Translations under genes and position numbers: made by a program
The notes under the pieces: generated by a model
Told to the model about the DNA's origin: nothing
The model's database searches: none
The model's input: the letters and a program-made list of their open reading frames with translations, nothing else
In this document: piece after piece, positions 17,466-25,878 of the stretch
How positions within the stretch are numbered: position 1 is the first letter of the stretch
Layout of the letters: the number at the start of each line of letters is the position of its first letter
Source: Acidimicrobiaceae bacterium
GTDB taxonomy: Bacteria > Actinomycetota > Acidimicrobiia > Acidimicrobiales > Aldehydirespiratoraceae
Reading direction: 5' to 3'
Assembly: GCA_026706815.1 (NCBI GenBank)
Contig: JAPOYA010000032.1
Coordinates: forward strand, 26,010 to 90,009
DNA: 64,000 nucleotides

Positions 17466-18649
17466 CAGCTCGCCCCGTTCGTTCGGTCTCTGAGCCGGGC
17501 GAGTCGGCGGCTTGCCTCGTCGAGGATCTCATCGCGTTTGCAGAAGGCGAAACGCACAAGCTGTCGGCCGGCCTCGGCATCGTCGTAGAAGACTTGTGTT
17601 GGAACCGCCACCACACCGCAGCGCTTGGGAAGCGACATGCAGAAGTCGATACCGTCTCTCTCGTCCAGAGGGCCGATGTCGGCAGTGACGAAATAGGTGC
17701 CTTGTGGGACGATCACGTCGAATCCGGCCGCATCAAGCCCGTCTACCAGTCGGTCCCGCTTCGACTGCATCTCAGCGGTGTAGCAGCCGAAGAAGTCATC
17801 ACCGAGACGCAACCCGACCGCGACCGCCGGTTGCAGAGGCGCACCGCTCACAAACGTCAGAAACTGTTTGGCGGTGCGTACCGCATTGACCAGTTCAGCA
17901 GGGCCGCAGGCCCAACCGATCTTCCAACCGGTGAACGAGAAGATCTTCCCGGCAGACGAAATCGTGATGGTTCTCTCAGCCATCTGAGGCAATGTGGCCA
18001 GAGGTATGTGCTCGGCGTCGTCGAACACGAGGTGTTCGTACACCTCGTCGGTCACCGCGATGACGTCGTTCTCGATGCAGAGACGGGCGATGATCTCGAG
18101 TTCTGCGCGCGAGAAGACCTTGCCGGTCGGGTTGTGCGGCGAGTTGAGCAGCATCAGCTTCGTGTTGGGGGTGAACGCGGCCTCAAGCTCATTCGGGTCG
18201 AACGCGAATTCGCGGCCCCGCAGTGTCACGACCCTGCGCTGCGCGCCGCTCATGGCGATCCCGGCCGCGTAGGAGTCGTAGTAGGGCTCGAACGTGACGA
18301 CCTCATCGCCTGGCCCCGTCAACGACAACATCGCCGCTGCCAGAGCTTCCGTGGCACCGGTGGTGATCAGCACCTCGCCGGCGGGATCGAATCTCTGGCC
18401 GCGGAATCGAAGACGGTGCTCCGCAACTGCGATGCGCAACGGTTCGATCCCCGGCAGAGGCGGATACTGGTTGTGGCCGGCCTTGATAGCGTCGATCGCC
18501 GCTTGAGAAACCGCTACCGGACCGTCGCTGTCGGGGAATCCCTGCCCGAGGTTGACCGACTCGGTCTCAACGGCGAGGGCCGACATAGCCGTGAAGATCG
18601 TCGTGCCGAAGCCTTGCAGGCGTTGCGTGAGATACGGCACCGGTTCCAT
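17465..18649 (-). CDS. Class I/II aminotransferase (methionine/glutamine-keto acid type)
   Basis: A 394-residue fold-type I PLP enzyme. NLGQGFPDSDGP near residue 33, the YPPLPGIEPLR loop, NSPHNPTGKVF near 170, DEVYEHLVFDD near 201 and the PLP lysine in SSAGKIFSFTGWKIGW near 233 are typical of the kynurenine/glutamine transaminase K and YbdL group. It probably transfers the amino group of glutamine or methionine to a keto acid. The product alpha-ketoglutaramate would be used by the coupled omega-amidase downstream, making the transamination irreversible. The pathway often serves methionine salvage, but no other salvage gene is next to it. Confidence 0.87.
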   Translation of the reverse strand: MEPVPYLTQRLQGFGTTIFTAMSALAVETESVNLGQGFPDSDGPVAVSQAAIDAIKAGHNQYPPLPGIEPLRIAVAEHRLRFRGQRFDPAGEVLITTGATEALAAAMLSLTGPGDEVVTFEPYYDSYAAGIAMSGAQRRVVTLRGREFAFDPNELEAAFTPNTKLMLLNSPHNPTGKVFSRAELEIIARLCIENDVIAVTDEVYEHLVFDDAEHIPLATLPQMAERTITISSAGKIFSFTGWKIGWACGPAELVNAVRTAKQFLTFVSGAPLQPAVAVGLRLGDDFFGCYTAEMQSKRDRLVDGLDAAGFDVIVPQGTYFVTADIGPLDERDGIDFCMSLPKRCGVVAVPTQVFYDDAEAGRQLVRFAFCKRDEILDEASRRLARLRDRTNGAS

Positions 18650-18695
18650 CGGCGCGATCTTAGGCCCCTAACCCTCCAATCGGAGCGGTCATGAC

Positions 18696-18716
18696 CGGAC
18701 CCCCTTTTTTGGTCCG
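18696..18716. terminator. Short hairpin with a T-rich loop
   Basis: CGGACC (18696-18701) and GGTCCG (18711-18716) pair around a loop ending in six T residues. It lies between the aminotransferase start and the transposase scrap. It may be a weak terminator or a leftover of an insertion-sequence end. Neither reading is strong. Confidence 0.25.
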
Positions 18717-18755
18717 TTTGTTGTGAGAGTTTTGGTTGGTTGTTGTTCGCCCATT

Positions 18756-18890
18756 GATCTTGAACTTGCGGCCCGAAGCGGTCACGTCGAACTGGAAGTC
18801 CAGCGCCCACACATGGCCCGGGTGCACAGCACACAGGCCGGCAGGGAGCTGCAACGTGTTGACAACCTTGTTCCAACCTGCATTCTCTGT
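18756..18890 (-). pseudogene. IS3-type transposase fragment (integrase core start only)
   Basis: The minus strand encodes PAGLCAVHPGHVWALDF followed by QFDVTASGRKFKI, the start of an IS3-family OrfB rve domain. The W-A-x-D-F element contains the first Asp of the DDE triad. The sequence departs from the family right after GRKFKI, where NVVDEF-type residues would follow, and runs into unrelated low-complexity codons. The second Asp, the Glu, OrfA and both inverted repeats are missing, so this is a dead remnant of roughly 45 codons. It lies against the 3' end of the M1 peptidase gene and marks a past insertion or deletion there. Confidence 0.55.
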
Positions 18891-18895
18891 CCGTC

Positions 18896-20260
18896 CTACA
18901 ACGGCGGCATGGGGTCGTCGTACAGCCACGACTCTACTAACTCGGCTGCGGCGGCACCGGCGAGTTGTGTCACCACCGCGAGGAACTCGGCGGTGTTGGT
19001 GTTGCTGTTGGCGCTCTGTTCGTAGTGGGTTCTCAGGATGTCGCTGAACACGGTCTCGCCCACGAGTCCCCGCAACGCGTGCAGCGTCAGCGCGCCGCGC
19101 AAGTAGACCGAAACGTCGAACATTTCAGAATTCTCGATCTCCATCGGCGGTATTGAGCCGTCGGCAGTCAGGTACTCGTGCCACTCGTCCGTCTGCTCGT
19201 TCAGGTCCCATTCGTGGTGTTCAGACATGTACATGATCGACAGGTAGGTGGCGAACCCTTCGTGCAGCCAGGTCTCGCTCCAGTCGTCGAGCGTCGACGA
19301 ATTGCCGAGCCACTGGTGGATTATTTCGTGGGCGATGATCATGGGGTCGATCGTGTAGCGGCCGTGCACCGACAGCGTCTGGTTCTCGAGCGCGAAACCG
19401 AGCTCGAGCGGCAACACGATCGTGCCGTAGGCGTCGAACGGGTAGGGGCCCAGCAGATCCTCGAAGTAGCTGATCGCCTGTGGGGTGATGGAGAGGGCTT
19501 CGACGATCTCTGCTGGGCTGTTTCGGGGAACGTAGTCGCGGATCAGCGGACTGCCGGGCTGTCTGGTCTCGATGCGCTCGAAGTCCCCGACGTAGACGGC
19601 GGCCAGATAGCTGGCCATCGGATCGTCCATTCGCCAAGTAGTGGTTGTGTAGCCGTTGGCGCTGATCTCCTCGACGAGGACCCCGTTGGACGCCGCGGTC
19701 GACGTCGCGGGCACAGTGATGCGGATCTCGAAAGTCGCCTTGTCGGTGGGATGATTGTTGGAGGGGAACCAGCTCATCGACCCGGACGGCTCGCTCACGG
19801 TGTAGATCGTGTCTTCGCTGTGGTGCCAGCCGAGCCCGAACGGAACACCCGGGTCGACGACCGGCTCGGGTGACCCTGAATAGCTGACCGACGTTGAGAA
19901 CTCTGTGTCCGACGCGAGAGAGCTGGCAGGCTCGATGACGAGTTCGGTACCGCTGCGGGAGAACTCGGCGTCCGACCCGTTGACCTGTACTTCTGCAACG
20001 GTCAGCCCCGACAAGTCCAAGTTGAACGCCGAAAGGTCCTGGGTGGCCCGTGAGGTGACTGTGGCGAGCGCCTGAATCGTGTTGGCTGCCGGATCGATAT
20101 CGAGGTCGATCTCATAGTGGAGGACGTCGTACCCGCCGTTGCCCATATTCGGATAGAAGCTGTCATCCAACCCCTGAGCGCCTGGTTCTCCGTCCGTGCT
20201 GCTACAGGCACTCCCCACCAGCGCGACGGCCAAGACAACGAGCGTCACAAGGCGGTTCAC
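18896..20260 (-). CDS. M1-family metallopeptidase, lipoprotein
   Basis: A 454-residue protein with a lipoprotein signal peptide (MNRLVTLVVLAVALVGSAC, lipobox VGSAC with Cys at 19). An aminopeptidase N-like beta domain is followed by the zinc site HEIIHQWLGN near residue 312 and the third zinc ligand Glu in WLHEGFATYL near 334. The usual GAMEN substrate motif appears as GFALENQT, which keeps the Glu-Asn but has Leu for Met. At 454 residues it is much shorter than classical aminopeptidase N and lacks the C-terminal ERAP1-like region. It is probably a membrane-anchored extracytoplasmic peptidase. The gene's 3' end lies next to a transposase scrap, but its own reading frame looks complete. Confidence 0.87.
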   Translation of the reverse strand: MNRLVTLVVLAVALVGSACSSTDGEPGAQGLDDSFYPNMGNGGYDVLHYEIDLDIDPAANTIQALATVTSRATQDLSAFNLDLSGLTVAEVQVNGSDAEFSRSGTELVIEPASSLASDTEFSTSVSYSGSPEPVVDPGVPFGLGWHHSEDTIYTVSEPSGSMSWFPSNNHPTDKATFEIRITVPATSTAASNGVLVEEISANGYTTTTWRMDDPMASYLAAVYVGDFERIETRQPGSPLIRDYVPRNSPAEIVEALSITPQAISYFEDLLGPYPFDAYGTIVLPLELGFALENQTLSVHGRYTIDPMIIAHEIIHQWLGNSSTLDDWSETWLHEGFATYLSIMYMSEHHEWDLNEQTDEWHEYLTADGSIPPMEIENSEMFDVSVYLRGALTLHALRGLVGETVFSDILRTHYEQSANSNTNTAEFLAVVTQLAGAAAAELVESWLYDDPMPPL

Positions 20261-20630
20261 TCCCGCGAGTGTAGTTCAGGTCGCGTGAGCTGAGGTGGTA
20301 AGAGTTGAGCGTCAATTCGCTCGCACCATTCATGGAGAGGACGACTGATGAGTGGATCCTCAAAGAAGAGGGAATTGATAATCCGCGAACATTACAACCG
20401 GTTTTATAGATCGCTGATCCACGAAATTCCTTTCTCACTCTTCGTCGTCCGGTTGGCGCGAACGGCTTTCTGGGTGCCTATCACGGTGAAACATTGTCCG
20501 CCGCTCCCATGAAGCACCATAACCAAAGGCTATGACACAGTGCCCAGCCCAAGCTGAATTTAGGCCGATTTCACAGATGACAAGACCACAGAGTAATCGA
20601 GGTGATGGCAAGCGCCGATAGGGTCGTTCG
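20261..20630. other. Intergenic region between the peptidase and surE
   Basis: About 370 bp separate the divergent peptidase and surE genes. The middle part is less G+C-rich than its surroundings and contains only the small possible gene at 20348-20512. I found no tRNA, strong hairpin or promoter of consensus quality in the remainder. Confidence 0.5.
20348..20512 (+). CDS. Possible small basic protein, 54 residues
   Basis: An ATG at 20348 is preceded by GGAGAGGAC about 6-14 nt upstream and opens a 54-codon frame. It starts MSGSSKKRELIIREHYNRF and continues through FSLFVVRLARTAFWV. It is basic, with an aromatic and hydrophobic middle that could lie along a membrane. I recognise no family. Its lower G+C content and short length make it uncertain. 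The well-placed ribosome binding site is the main support. Confidence 0.28.
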   Translation: MSGSSKKRELIIREHYNRFYRSLIHEIPFSLFVVRLARTAFWVPITVKHCPPLP

Positions 20631-21455
20631 GTGCGCATTCTGGTCACAAACGACGACGGCATCGACTCGATCGGACTGCATGTGCTCGCTCGGACCATGC
20701 GGCCCTTCGGTGATGTGGTCATCGCCGCTCCCGATTCCGAGTACTCCGGCTACAGCGCCGCAATCGGCTCCATCTGGCATATGGAACCCGAGGTGCATCG
20801 CACCAAGATCGACGGTATCGACGAAGCATGGTCTGTGACCGCGGCACCAGCGTTGTGCGCCATGTTCGGACGGCTCGGCGCGTTCGGCGACATCGATCTC
20901 GTTGTCTCCGGTATCAACCCCGGCGCCAACGTGGGGCGAAGCGTCTACCACTCTGGGACGGTCGGGGCGTGCCTCACTGCCCGCAACGGGGGAATCAACG
21001 CGGTCGCGGTCAGCCAGTCCATCGACGACTGGGGCGTTGAAGGCCAGGGCTGGCAGGCCATGCTCGCCAACCAGCATTGGCAAGGCGCCGCCGATGTCGC
21101 CGCGGTCGTAGTCGAACAGTTGACCAAAGACCTGCCGACCGACCCGGTGGTGCTCAACATCAATGTTCCGAACCGTCCCGCTGCCGAGATGGAGGGCTGG
21201 AAACGCACAAGAGTCTGCTCGGCTCCGCCACGCTCAATAGCTTCAGCGTCGCTCGTCTCCAAACCGGGCCACGACGGCACCTTCACCGTGGACATGTCTT
21301 GGGGCGAGCCGATCGACACTCCAACCGAGGACGACACCGGTGCTGTCATGGCCGGTTACGCCTCGGTGACCTGGCTGAGCCGCCTCGAAGGGGAATCACC
21401 CGTCGCCGCCATTGCCTCTTGTGCCGAATCGGCACTTGATGATTTCTTCGGCTGA
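20631..21455 (+). CDS. surE: 5'/3'-nucleotidase SurE
   Basis: A 274-residue SurE. The N-terminus MRILVTNDDGIDSIG carries the two metal-binding Asp residues at 8 and 9. SGINPGANVGRSVYHSGTVGA near residues 89-109 holds the metal-binding Asn. The family's usual QSG loop after the third strand reads SEYSGYSAAIG here, so the Ser ligand is kept in an altered setting. SurE dephosphorylates nucleoside 5'- and 3'-monophosphates. The start is the GTG at 20631. The ABC-F gene begins six bases after the stop, so the two are probably co-transcribed. Confidence 0.92.
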   Translation: MRILVTNDDGIDSIGLHVLARTMRPFGDVVIAAPDSEYSGYSAAIGSIWHMEPEVHRTKIDGIDEAWSVTAAPALCAMFGRLGAFGDIDLVVSGINPGANVGRSVYHSGTVGACLTARNGGINAVAVSQSIDDWGVEGQGWQAMLANQHWQGAADVAAVVVEQLTKDLPTDPVVLNINVPNRPAAEMEGWKRTRVCSAPPRSIASASLVSKPGHDGTFTVDMSWGEPIDTPTEDDTGAVMAGYASVTWLSRLEGESPVAAIASCAESALDDFFG

Positions 21456-21461
21456 AGTTCG

Positions 21462-23366
21462 GTGCTCACCGCGTCGGGCTTGGCCAAGTCATATGGCCCT
21501 CGTGAACTCTTCCGCGACGTAACACTGCTGCTCACTGCAGGACGACGGATCGCTCTGGTCGGCGGCAACGGCACCGGAAAGACCACCCTCATCGAGATCC
21601 TCATGGACACAAACCGGGCCGACGCCGGATCGGTCACCAAACCCCGGGACATGACCTTGGGTTATCTCCCCCAGGATCTTGTCGACGCCTCGGACAGAAC
21701 GGTTATTGCCGAGGTGATCAGCGGGGCCGGAGAGTTGGCGGTGCTCGCCGAACGACTCAACGATCTCGAAACTCAAATGAGCGACCCCGACTTGGACCAG
21801 GAGCAGATTCTCAACGACTACGGGGAGACCCAGAGCCGGTTCGAATCGATGGGCGGTTACGCCCTCGAGGCCGATGCCCAGAAAGTGCTCGCCGGACTCG
21901 GCTTCGCCGAAGGTGACGCACACCGCAGCGTGGCTGAACTCTCCGGCGGTTGGCGCATGCGCGTCGCATTGGCCCGCCTGCTGTTGGCCAAACCCGACGT
22001 GTTGATCCTCGACGAACCGACGAATCATCTCGATGTCGACTCGGTTGCCTGGCTCGAACAGCAGCTCGCCGCCTGGCCCGGCGCCCTGCTGTTCGTCAGT
22101 CACGACCGCGACTTCATCGATGCCGTAGCCGACCGGGTGGTTGAACTGGCCGAAGGCACCGCTCTCGAATACACGGGCGGTTTCGCCGAGTTCGTGGTCG
22201 CCCGTGAAGAACGCCTGACGCGGATCGAAGCCGCGGCAGCCAGCCAGGCTCGCGAGGTGGCCAAAGTTGAGCGTTTCATCAACCGGTTCCGCTACAAGGC
22301 CTCCAAGGCCCGCCAGGTCCAGAGCCGGGTCAAAACCCTCCAGAAGCTGGAGATGATCAAGGTCCCAGACCGCAAGGAACTGGTGGCCCGGTTCGCGTTT
22401 CCAGAGCCGCCCCGGTCGTCGCGGGTCGTGGCGGAGTTCCACAACGCCTCCGTCGGCTACGACGACATGCCAGTCGTGTCAGATGTGTCGCTGACCGTGG
22501 AACGAGGCGAAACGGTGGCCCTCGTCGGACCCAACGGCGGCGGGAAAACCACCCTTCTGAAACTCATCCTGGGGCAACTCGAACCCACTGAGGGAACTGC
22601 TCAGCTGGGCAACAACGTGAGCGTGGCCGCGTTCCATCAACATCAGGCAGATGAACTCGACGGCACCAAGACCGTTGTCGAGTTGTTCTCCGGCGGGATC
22701 GACCCGGGCAAACGGAACCTGCGTACCGTGCTCGGCTCGTTCGGCTTTCCGGGTGACGCAGCGGATCGCCGTGTGCGGGACCTCTCCGGGGGTGAGCGCA
22801 CCCGTTTGGCTCTTGCTCGAACCATGATCGAGCCGGTCAACCTGCTGGTCCTCGACGAACCCACGAACCATCTGGACCTGCCGAGTTGCGATGTTCTCGA
22901 AGACGCTCTGACGGCCTACCCGGGCACGGTTCTGCTGGTCACCCACGACCGTCACCTGATCCGCAACGTGACCGACGCCGTCATTGAAGTGCGCCACGGC
23001 AAAGCCCAATGGCACGCAGGCGTGCCAGACGAAGTTCTCACTCCCGCGGACCCCCACAAGTTCGGAACGGCGAAACCGGCGCCGAAGAAGTCGTCGAACC
23101 CTCGCGCACGGCGTCGCCGCGAGACGGCGCAGGCCCGCCAGGCCACCGCCGAGCTCCGCAAGCAGGTGTCCCGCCTGGAACGCAACCTGGCAAAGGCCGA
23201 TTCAGTCGTCGCCGACCTGAAACAGCGTTTGGCAGACCCGGCGATCTGCGATGATCCCGAAGAGCTCCAACGACTTGCTGCGCTGTATGACGAAGCCACC
23301 GCCCAAGCCGCCGCCTTGATGCAGAACTGGACCGAAGCCGCCGAACAGCTCGAAGCCGCCGACTGA
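21462..23366 (+). CDS. ABC-F family ATPase (ribosome-associated type)
   Basis: A 634-residue soluble protein with two ABC domains and no membrane segment. The first domain has Walker A GGNGTGKTT near residue 36, signature LSGGWRMRVALAR near 163 and Walker B LILDEPTNHLD. The second has GPNGGGKTT near 352, LSGGERTRLALAR and LVLDEPTNHLD. The linker (residues about 245-315, KVERFINRFRYKASKARQ) is the helical P-site tRNA interaction motif region. The last 90 residues form a charged coiled coil as in Uup. These features place it among ABC-F translation factors or Uup-like proteins that act on ribosomes or branched DNA, not transporters. The start is GTG 21462, next to surE. Confidence 0.9.
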   Translation: MLTASGLAKSYGPRELFRDVTLLLTAGRRIALVGGNGTGKTTLIEILMDTNRADAGSVTKPRDMTLGYLPQDLVDASDRTVIAEVISGAGELAVLAERLNDLETQMSDPDLDQEQILNDYGETQSRFESMGGYALEADAQKVLAGLGFAEGDAHRSVAELSGGWRMRVALARLLLAKPDVLILDEPTNHLDVDSVAWLEQQLAAWPGALLFVSHDRDFIDAVADRVVELAEGTALEYTGGFAEFVVAREERLTRIEAAAASQAREVAKVERFINRFRYKASKARQVQSRVKTLQKLEMIKVPDRKELVARFAFPEPPRSSRVVAEFHNASVGYDDMPVVSDVSLTVERGETVALVGPNGGGKTTLLKLILGQLEPTEGTAQLGNNVSVAAFHQHQADELDGTKTVVELFSGGIDPGKRNLRTVLGSFGFPGDAADRRVRDLSGGERTRLALARTMIEPVNLLVLDEPTNHLDLPSCDVLEDALTAYPGTVLLVTHDRHLIRNVTDAVIEVRHGKAQWHAGVPDEVLTPADPHKFGTAKPAPKKSSNPRARRRRETAQARQATAELRKQVSRLERNLAKADSVVADLKQRLADPAICDDPEELQRLAALYDEATAQAAALMQNWTEAAEQLEAAD

Positions 23367-23451
23367 CGCAGCCCGAACCTGTCGTTACAGCACTGTCCAC
23401 CCTATGATTACGGGTATCCGAGCGAAACCGATTCTTGCTTTATCCTAGGTC

Positions 23452-23760
23452 ATGTTGAGTACGGCTGAGTCAGAAACCGCGTCAAGCGTCTGGCACATTG
23501 ATGTCGGGAAGCGCTCGCTGCCGATTCGTGTGTTGCGCACCGTGTCAACCCTGATTATCGCCCTGTTGACCATGGGCGGAGCTGTGTCACCATCGAATCG
23601 CGTGTGGAAGATCGTCGAAACCGATACCGGTCGTGTTTTGACCACCGTGAAGGGCACGTACGGCGACGAAGGCGATCCTGGTGCCGCCTTAGAGGCCGAT
23701 CTCGAAGTGTTTTCGCCGGCCGAGTTCGCCGCGCGTTGGGGTTTCGCCGCGGACATCTGA
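23452..23760 (+). CDS. Small membrane protein, first gene of an ABC exporter operon
   Basis: A 102-residue protein of unknown family. It has a cytoplasmic-looking N-terminus, one hydrophobic helix (about residues 27-45, VLRTVSTLIIALLTMGG) and a soluble tail that reads VWKIVETDTGRVLTTV and then turns acidic. The gene ends 7 bp before the permease-like gene and is part of the same operon. An accessory or periplasmic-side subunit of the exporter is a reasonable guess. The region from 23367 to the ATG at 23452 should hold the operon promoter, but no consensus pair is obvious. Confidence 0.6.
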   Translation: MLSTAESETASSVWHIDVGKRSLPIRVLRTVSTLIIALLTMGGAVSPSNRVWKIVETDTGRVLTTVKGTYGDEGDPGAALEADLEVFSPAEFAARWGFAADI

Positions 23761-23767
23761 CGACTTC

Positions 23768-25141
23768 GTGCTGCGCTCCTCGCTCCAAAGTGTGCTGTGG
23801 CCCGCGTACCTGTTCTTCGTGGCCTGGCTATTCCTACCGGGCTATGCCCAACTGCTGGCCGAGGCACTCCCAATCAACGACACCGATGTCGACCGGATCC
23901 TGTTGTCCGCCACAATTCTGGCAGGACCGCTCGCCTTCTGGTCCGGCATCAGGGGCGGTCCGCTGTTGTTGTCGGAACCTACTGTCATATTCGATTTGGT
24001 CTTGGACCGCGGACCAGCGCCTCTGGGCGCGGCTATCGTGCGCCAAGCCTTGCTGACATCTGGTGTCGGAGGTATAGCTGGCGCGTGTATCGCTTCGATG
24101 AGCCTCGACAACGAATACGCGCTCGAGAAGATCGTGTCAGCCACAGTTCGTGGTCTCGGTGTCGGAATGATGGTCGTGGCACTGGCCGTGCTGTGGAGCA
24201 CAACTGGTGAACGATGGTTCGCAGATCGCGTGCTGGCCGTAGTGTGCTCAGCATTGCCCGTGGCTGGAATCGCGCTGGCCCCGTCGCGAGGCGCCGTGGT
24301 TTCGCTGTCCGCGTTGGCAGCAGGGTTTGTCGCGACCGGTATCGCTGTGTGGCGCAGCGTCTCTATTCCCGTGCCGGTTCTGTGGACGCGGTCTCAAGGT
24401 TTGACTGATCTGAGGGTGAGTGCTGGTTTGTTGGATGTGCGCAGCGTTCTCTCCGAATTGCGCTTCTTTCGGGACGGACCTCGGCTCTACCGCCGAATTG
24501 GTATTTTCGAACCACAACGTCCGCTCTCCGTTTGGCGGTCTGTGCGATCCTTCTCAAGCGCCCCTGCGGTCGCTTTGGTCCGAGTGGTCGTGATCGCCCC
24601 TCTCATCGCGCTGGTCTTCGCAAACATAAGCGGAGCCAATGCCGGGTTCATGCTGGGCGCAACCCTTTTGTTCATCGCTGGTATCGACATTGGCACTCCC
24701 TTGGCATCTCTCTCCGCTGAGCCAAGGCTGTCGCACATTAGCGCTGCGAGGTGGACCATGTTTTTGGGCGGACATCTAGCAGTGAGTTTGGTAGCGGTGG
24801 GTTCCTTGGCGCTGGCCGGTTGGGCTCTGGCCAACCTTCGGGGCACCGCGCCCCCTCTGTGGCCTTGGCTCGGTCTTGCCGCAGGCGTAACAGTTGCCAC
24901 TTCTCTGCAGGCCCGTAACGGACCACCCAACATCGAACAAATACTGGACACAGTCGGTTTTTCCGGACTCGGCGGCACGCTCGCGGTACGTAGCCTCATC
25001 CCCTTCATCGTCGCCGGGGCCGCTGTCATAGGCATGAGCCGCTGGGCTCAAAACGAGACGACACTCATCGACGGGCTGTGGATCGCGGGCGTTAGTTTCG
25101 CCGTGTTAGCGGTGCTCAAGCCGATAAAGGTCACACAATGA
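23768..25141 (+). CDS. Polytopic membrane protein, probable ABC exporter permease
   Basis: A 457-residue protein from a GTG at 23768, with around ten to twelve hydrophobic segments (for example PAYLFFVAWLFLPGYA, GAAIVRQALLTSGVGG, VRVVVIAPLIALVF). It overlaps the ATPase gene by 4 nt (ATGA), so it is almost certainly that ATPase's membrane partner. The size and the ABC-ATPase neighbour resemble actinobacterial DUF6297-type permeases; that family name is a guess from memory of the arrangement. No substrate can be read from sequence. Confidence 0.7.
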   Translation: MLRSSLQSVLWPAYLFFVAWLFLPGYAQLLAEALPINDTDVDRILLSATILAGPLAFWSGIRGGPLLLSEPTVIFDLVLDRGPAPLGAAIVRQALLTSGVGGIAGACIASMSLDNEYALEKIVSATVRGLGVGMMVVALAVLWSTTGERWFADRVLAVVCSALPVAGIALAPSRGAVVSLSALAAGFVATGIAVWRSVSIPVPVLWTRSQGLTDLRVSAGLLDVRSVLSELRFFRDGPRLYRRIGIFEPQRPLSVWRSVRSFSSAPAVALVRVVVIAPLIALVFANISGANAGFMLGATLLFIAGIDIGTPLASLSAEPRLSHISAARWTMFLGGHLAVSLVAVGSLALAGWALANLRGTAPPLWPWLGLAAGVTVATSLQARNGPPNIEQILDTVGFSGLGGTLAVRSLIPFIVAGAAVIGMSRWAQNETTLIDGLWIAGVSFAVLAVLKPIKVTQ

Positions 25142-25785
25142 ACTCGCTCTCCTCCAAGGTCGAACTCTCGATCCATGATCTCACCGTGCGTCACGGAACT
25201 CACCTGGCGCTGTCCGTCCCTGATGAGATGCTGACCGGACCGGGCCTAGTCGCCCTCGTGGGCCCCAACGGTGCCGGTAAGACCACGCTCCTTCAGGTGC
25301 TGTCTGGATTGGCAGTTCCAAAAACAGGTACCGTGACCCTCGACGGCCACAACGTACAACAAGGTCCGACCCGCGCCACGATCGCGTTCGTGCCCGATCG
25401 CCCAGTCTTGTTCGACGACATCACGTTGGCCGACACGCAGAATCATGTCGTCACTCTCGCGCGCTGCCAATCTCCAGATCTTCTCGGTGCAGAGCTTTGG
25501 GAAGGGTTCGCGCTCAGCGAGGTAGCTAAACGCTTCCCATCCCAACTCAGTCGCGGCCAACGGCAGAAAGCAACGCTTGCTATCGCGCTCTCGCGACCCG
25601 CCGATCTCGTGCTGCTCGACGAACCGACCATCGCCTTGGACGACACCGCCCGGTCAGTCCTAGTCAGCGCTCTCAACACAGCAGCCCAAAGGCGCCTCAT
25701 AATCTTCGCTACTCATGACGAAGACTTGGCTTCCACAGCACAACTGACCCTTCAACTGCGAGACGGCAAACTCATCGATGACTGA
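25138..25785 (+). CDS. ABC transporter ATP-binding protein
   Basis: A compact 215-residue ATPase with Walker A VGPNGAGKTTLLQVL near residue 41, a Q-loop region around FVPDRPVLFDD, a degenerate signature LSRGQRQKATLA near 140 (Arg instead of Gly at the third position), Walker B LVLLDEPTIALDD and the switch His in IFATHDEDLA. The short single-domain form is typical of two-component exporters. Its ATG overlaps the stop of the membrane protein gene, so the partners are made together. Confidence 0.9.
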   Translation: MNSLSSKVELSIHDLTVRHGTHLALSVPDEMLTGPGLVALVGPNGAGKTTLLQVLSGLAVPKTGTVTLDGHNVQQGPTRATIAFVPDRPVLFDDITLADTQNHVVTLARCQSPDLLGAELWEGFALSEVAKRFPSQLSRGQRQKATLAIALSRPADLVLLDEPTIALDDTARSVLVSALNTAAQRRLIIFATHDEDLASTAQLTLQLRDGKLIDD

Positions 25786-25878
25786 CCGAACAACTCTGGA
25801 ACGCTGATTGACCAGCCACCCGATCGTGCTGTGTGAGCCATTGCGAATCTGTCTCAGGGCCGGTGGTATGGTGCCGCC

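Noticed and set aside
17276..18694. A 472-codon open frame on the plus strand
   Set aside because: Antisense to the omega-amidase and aminotransferase genes, with no motif and shadow-like composition.
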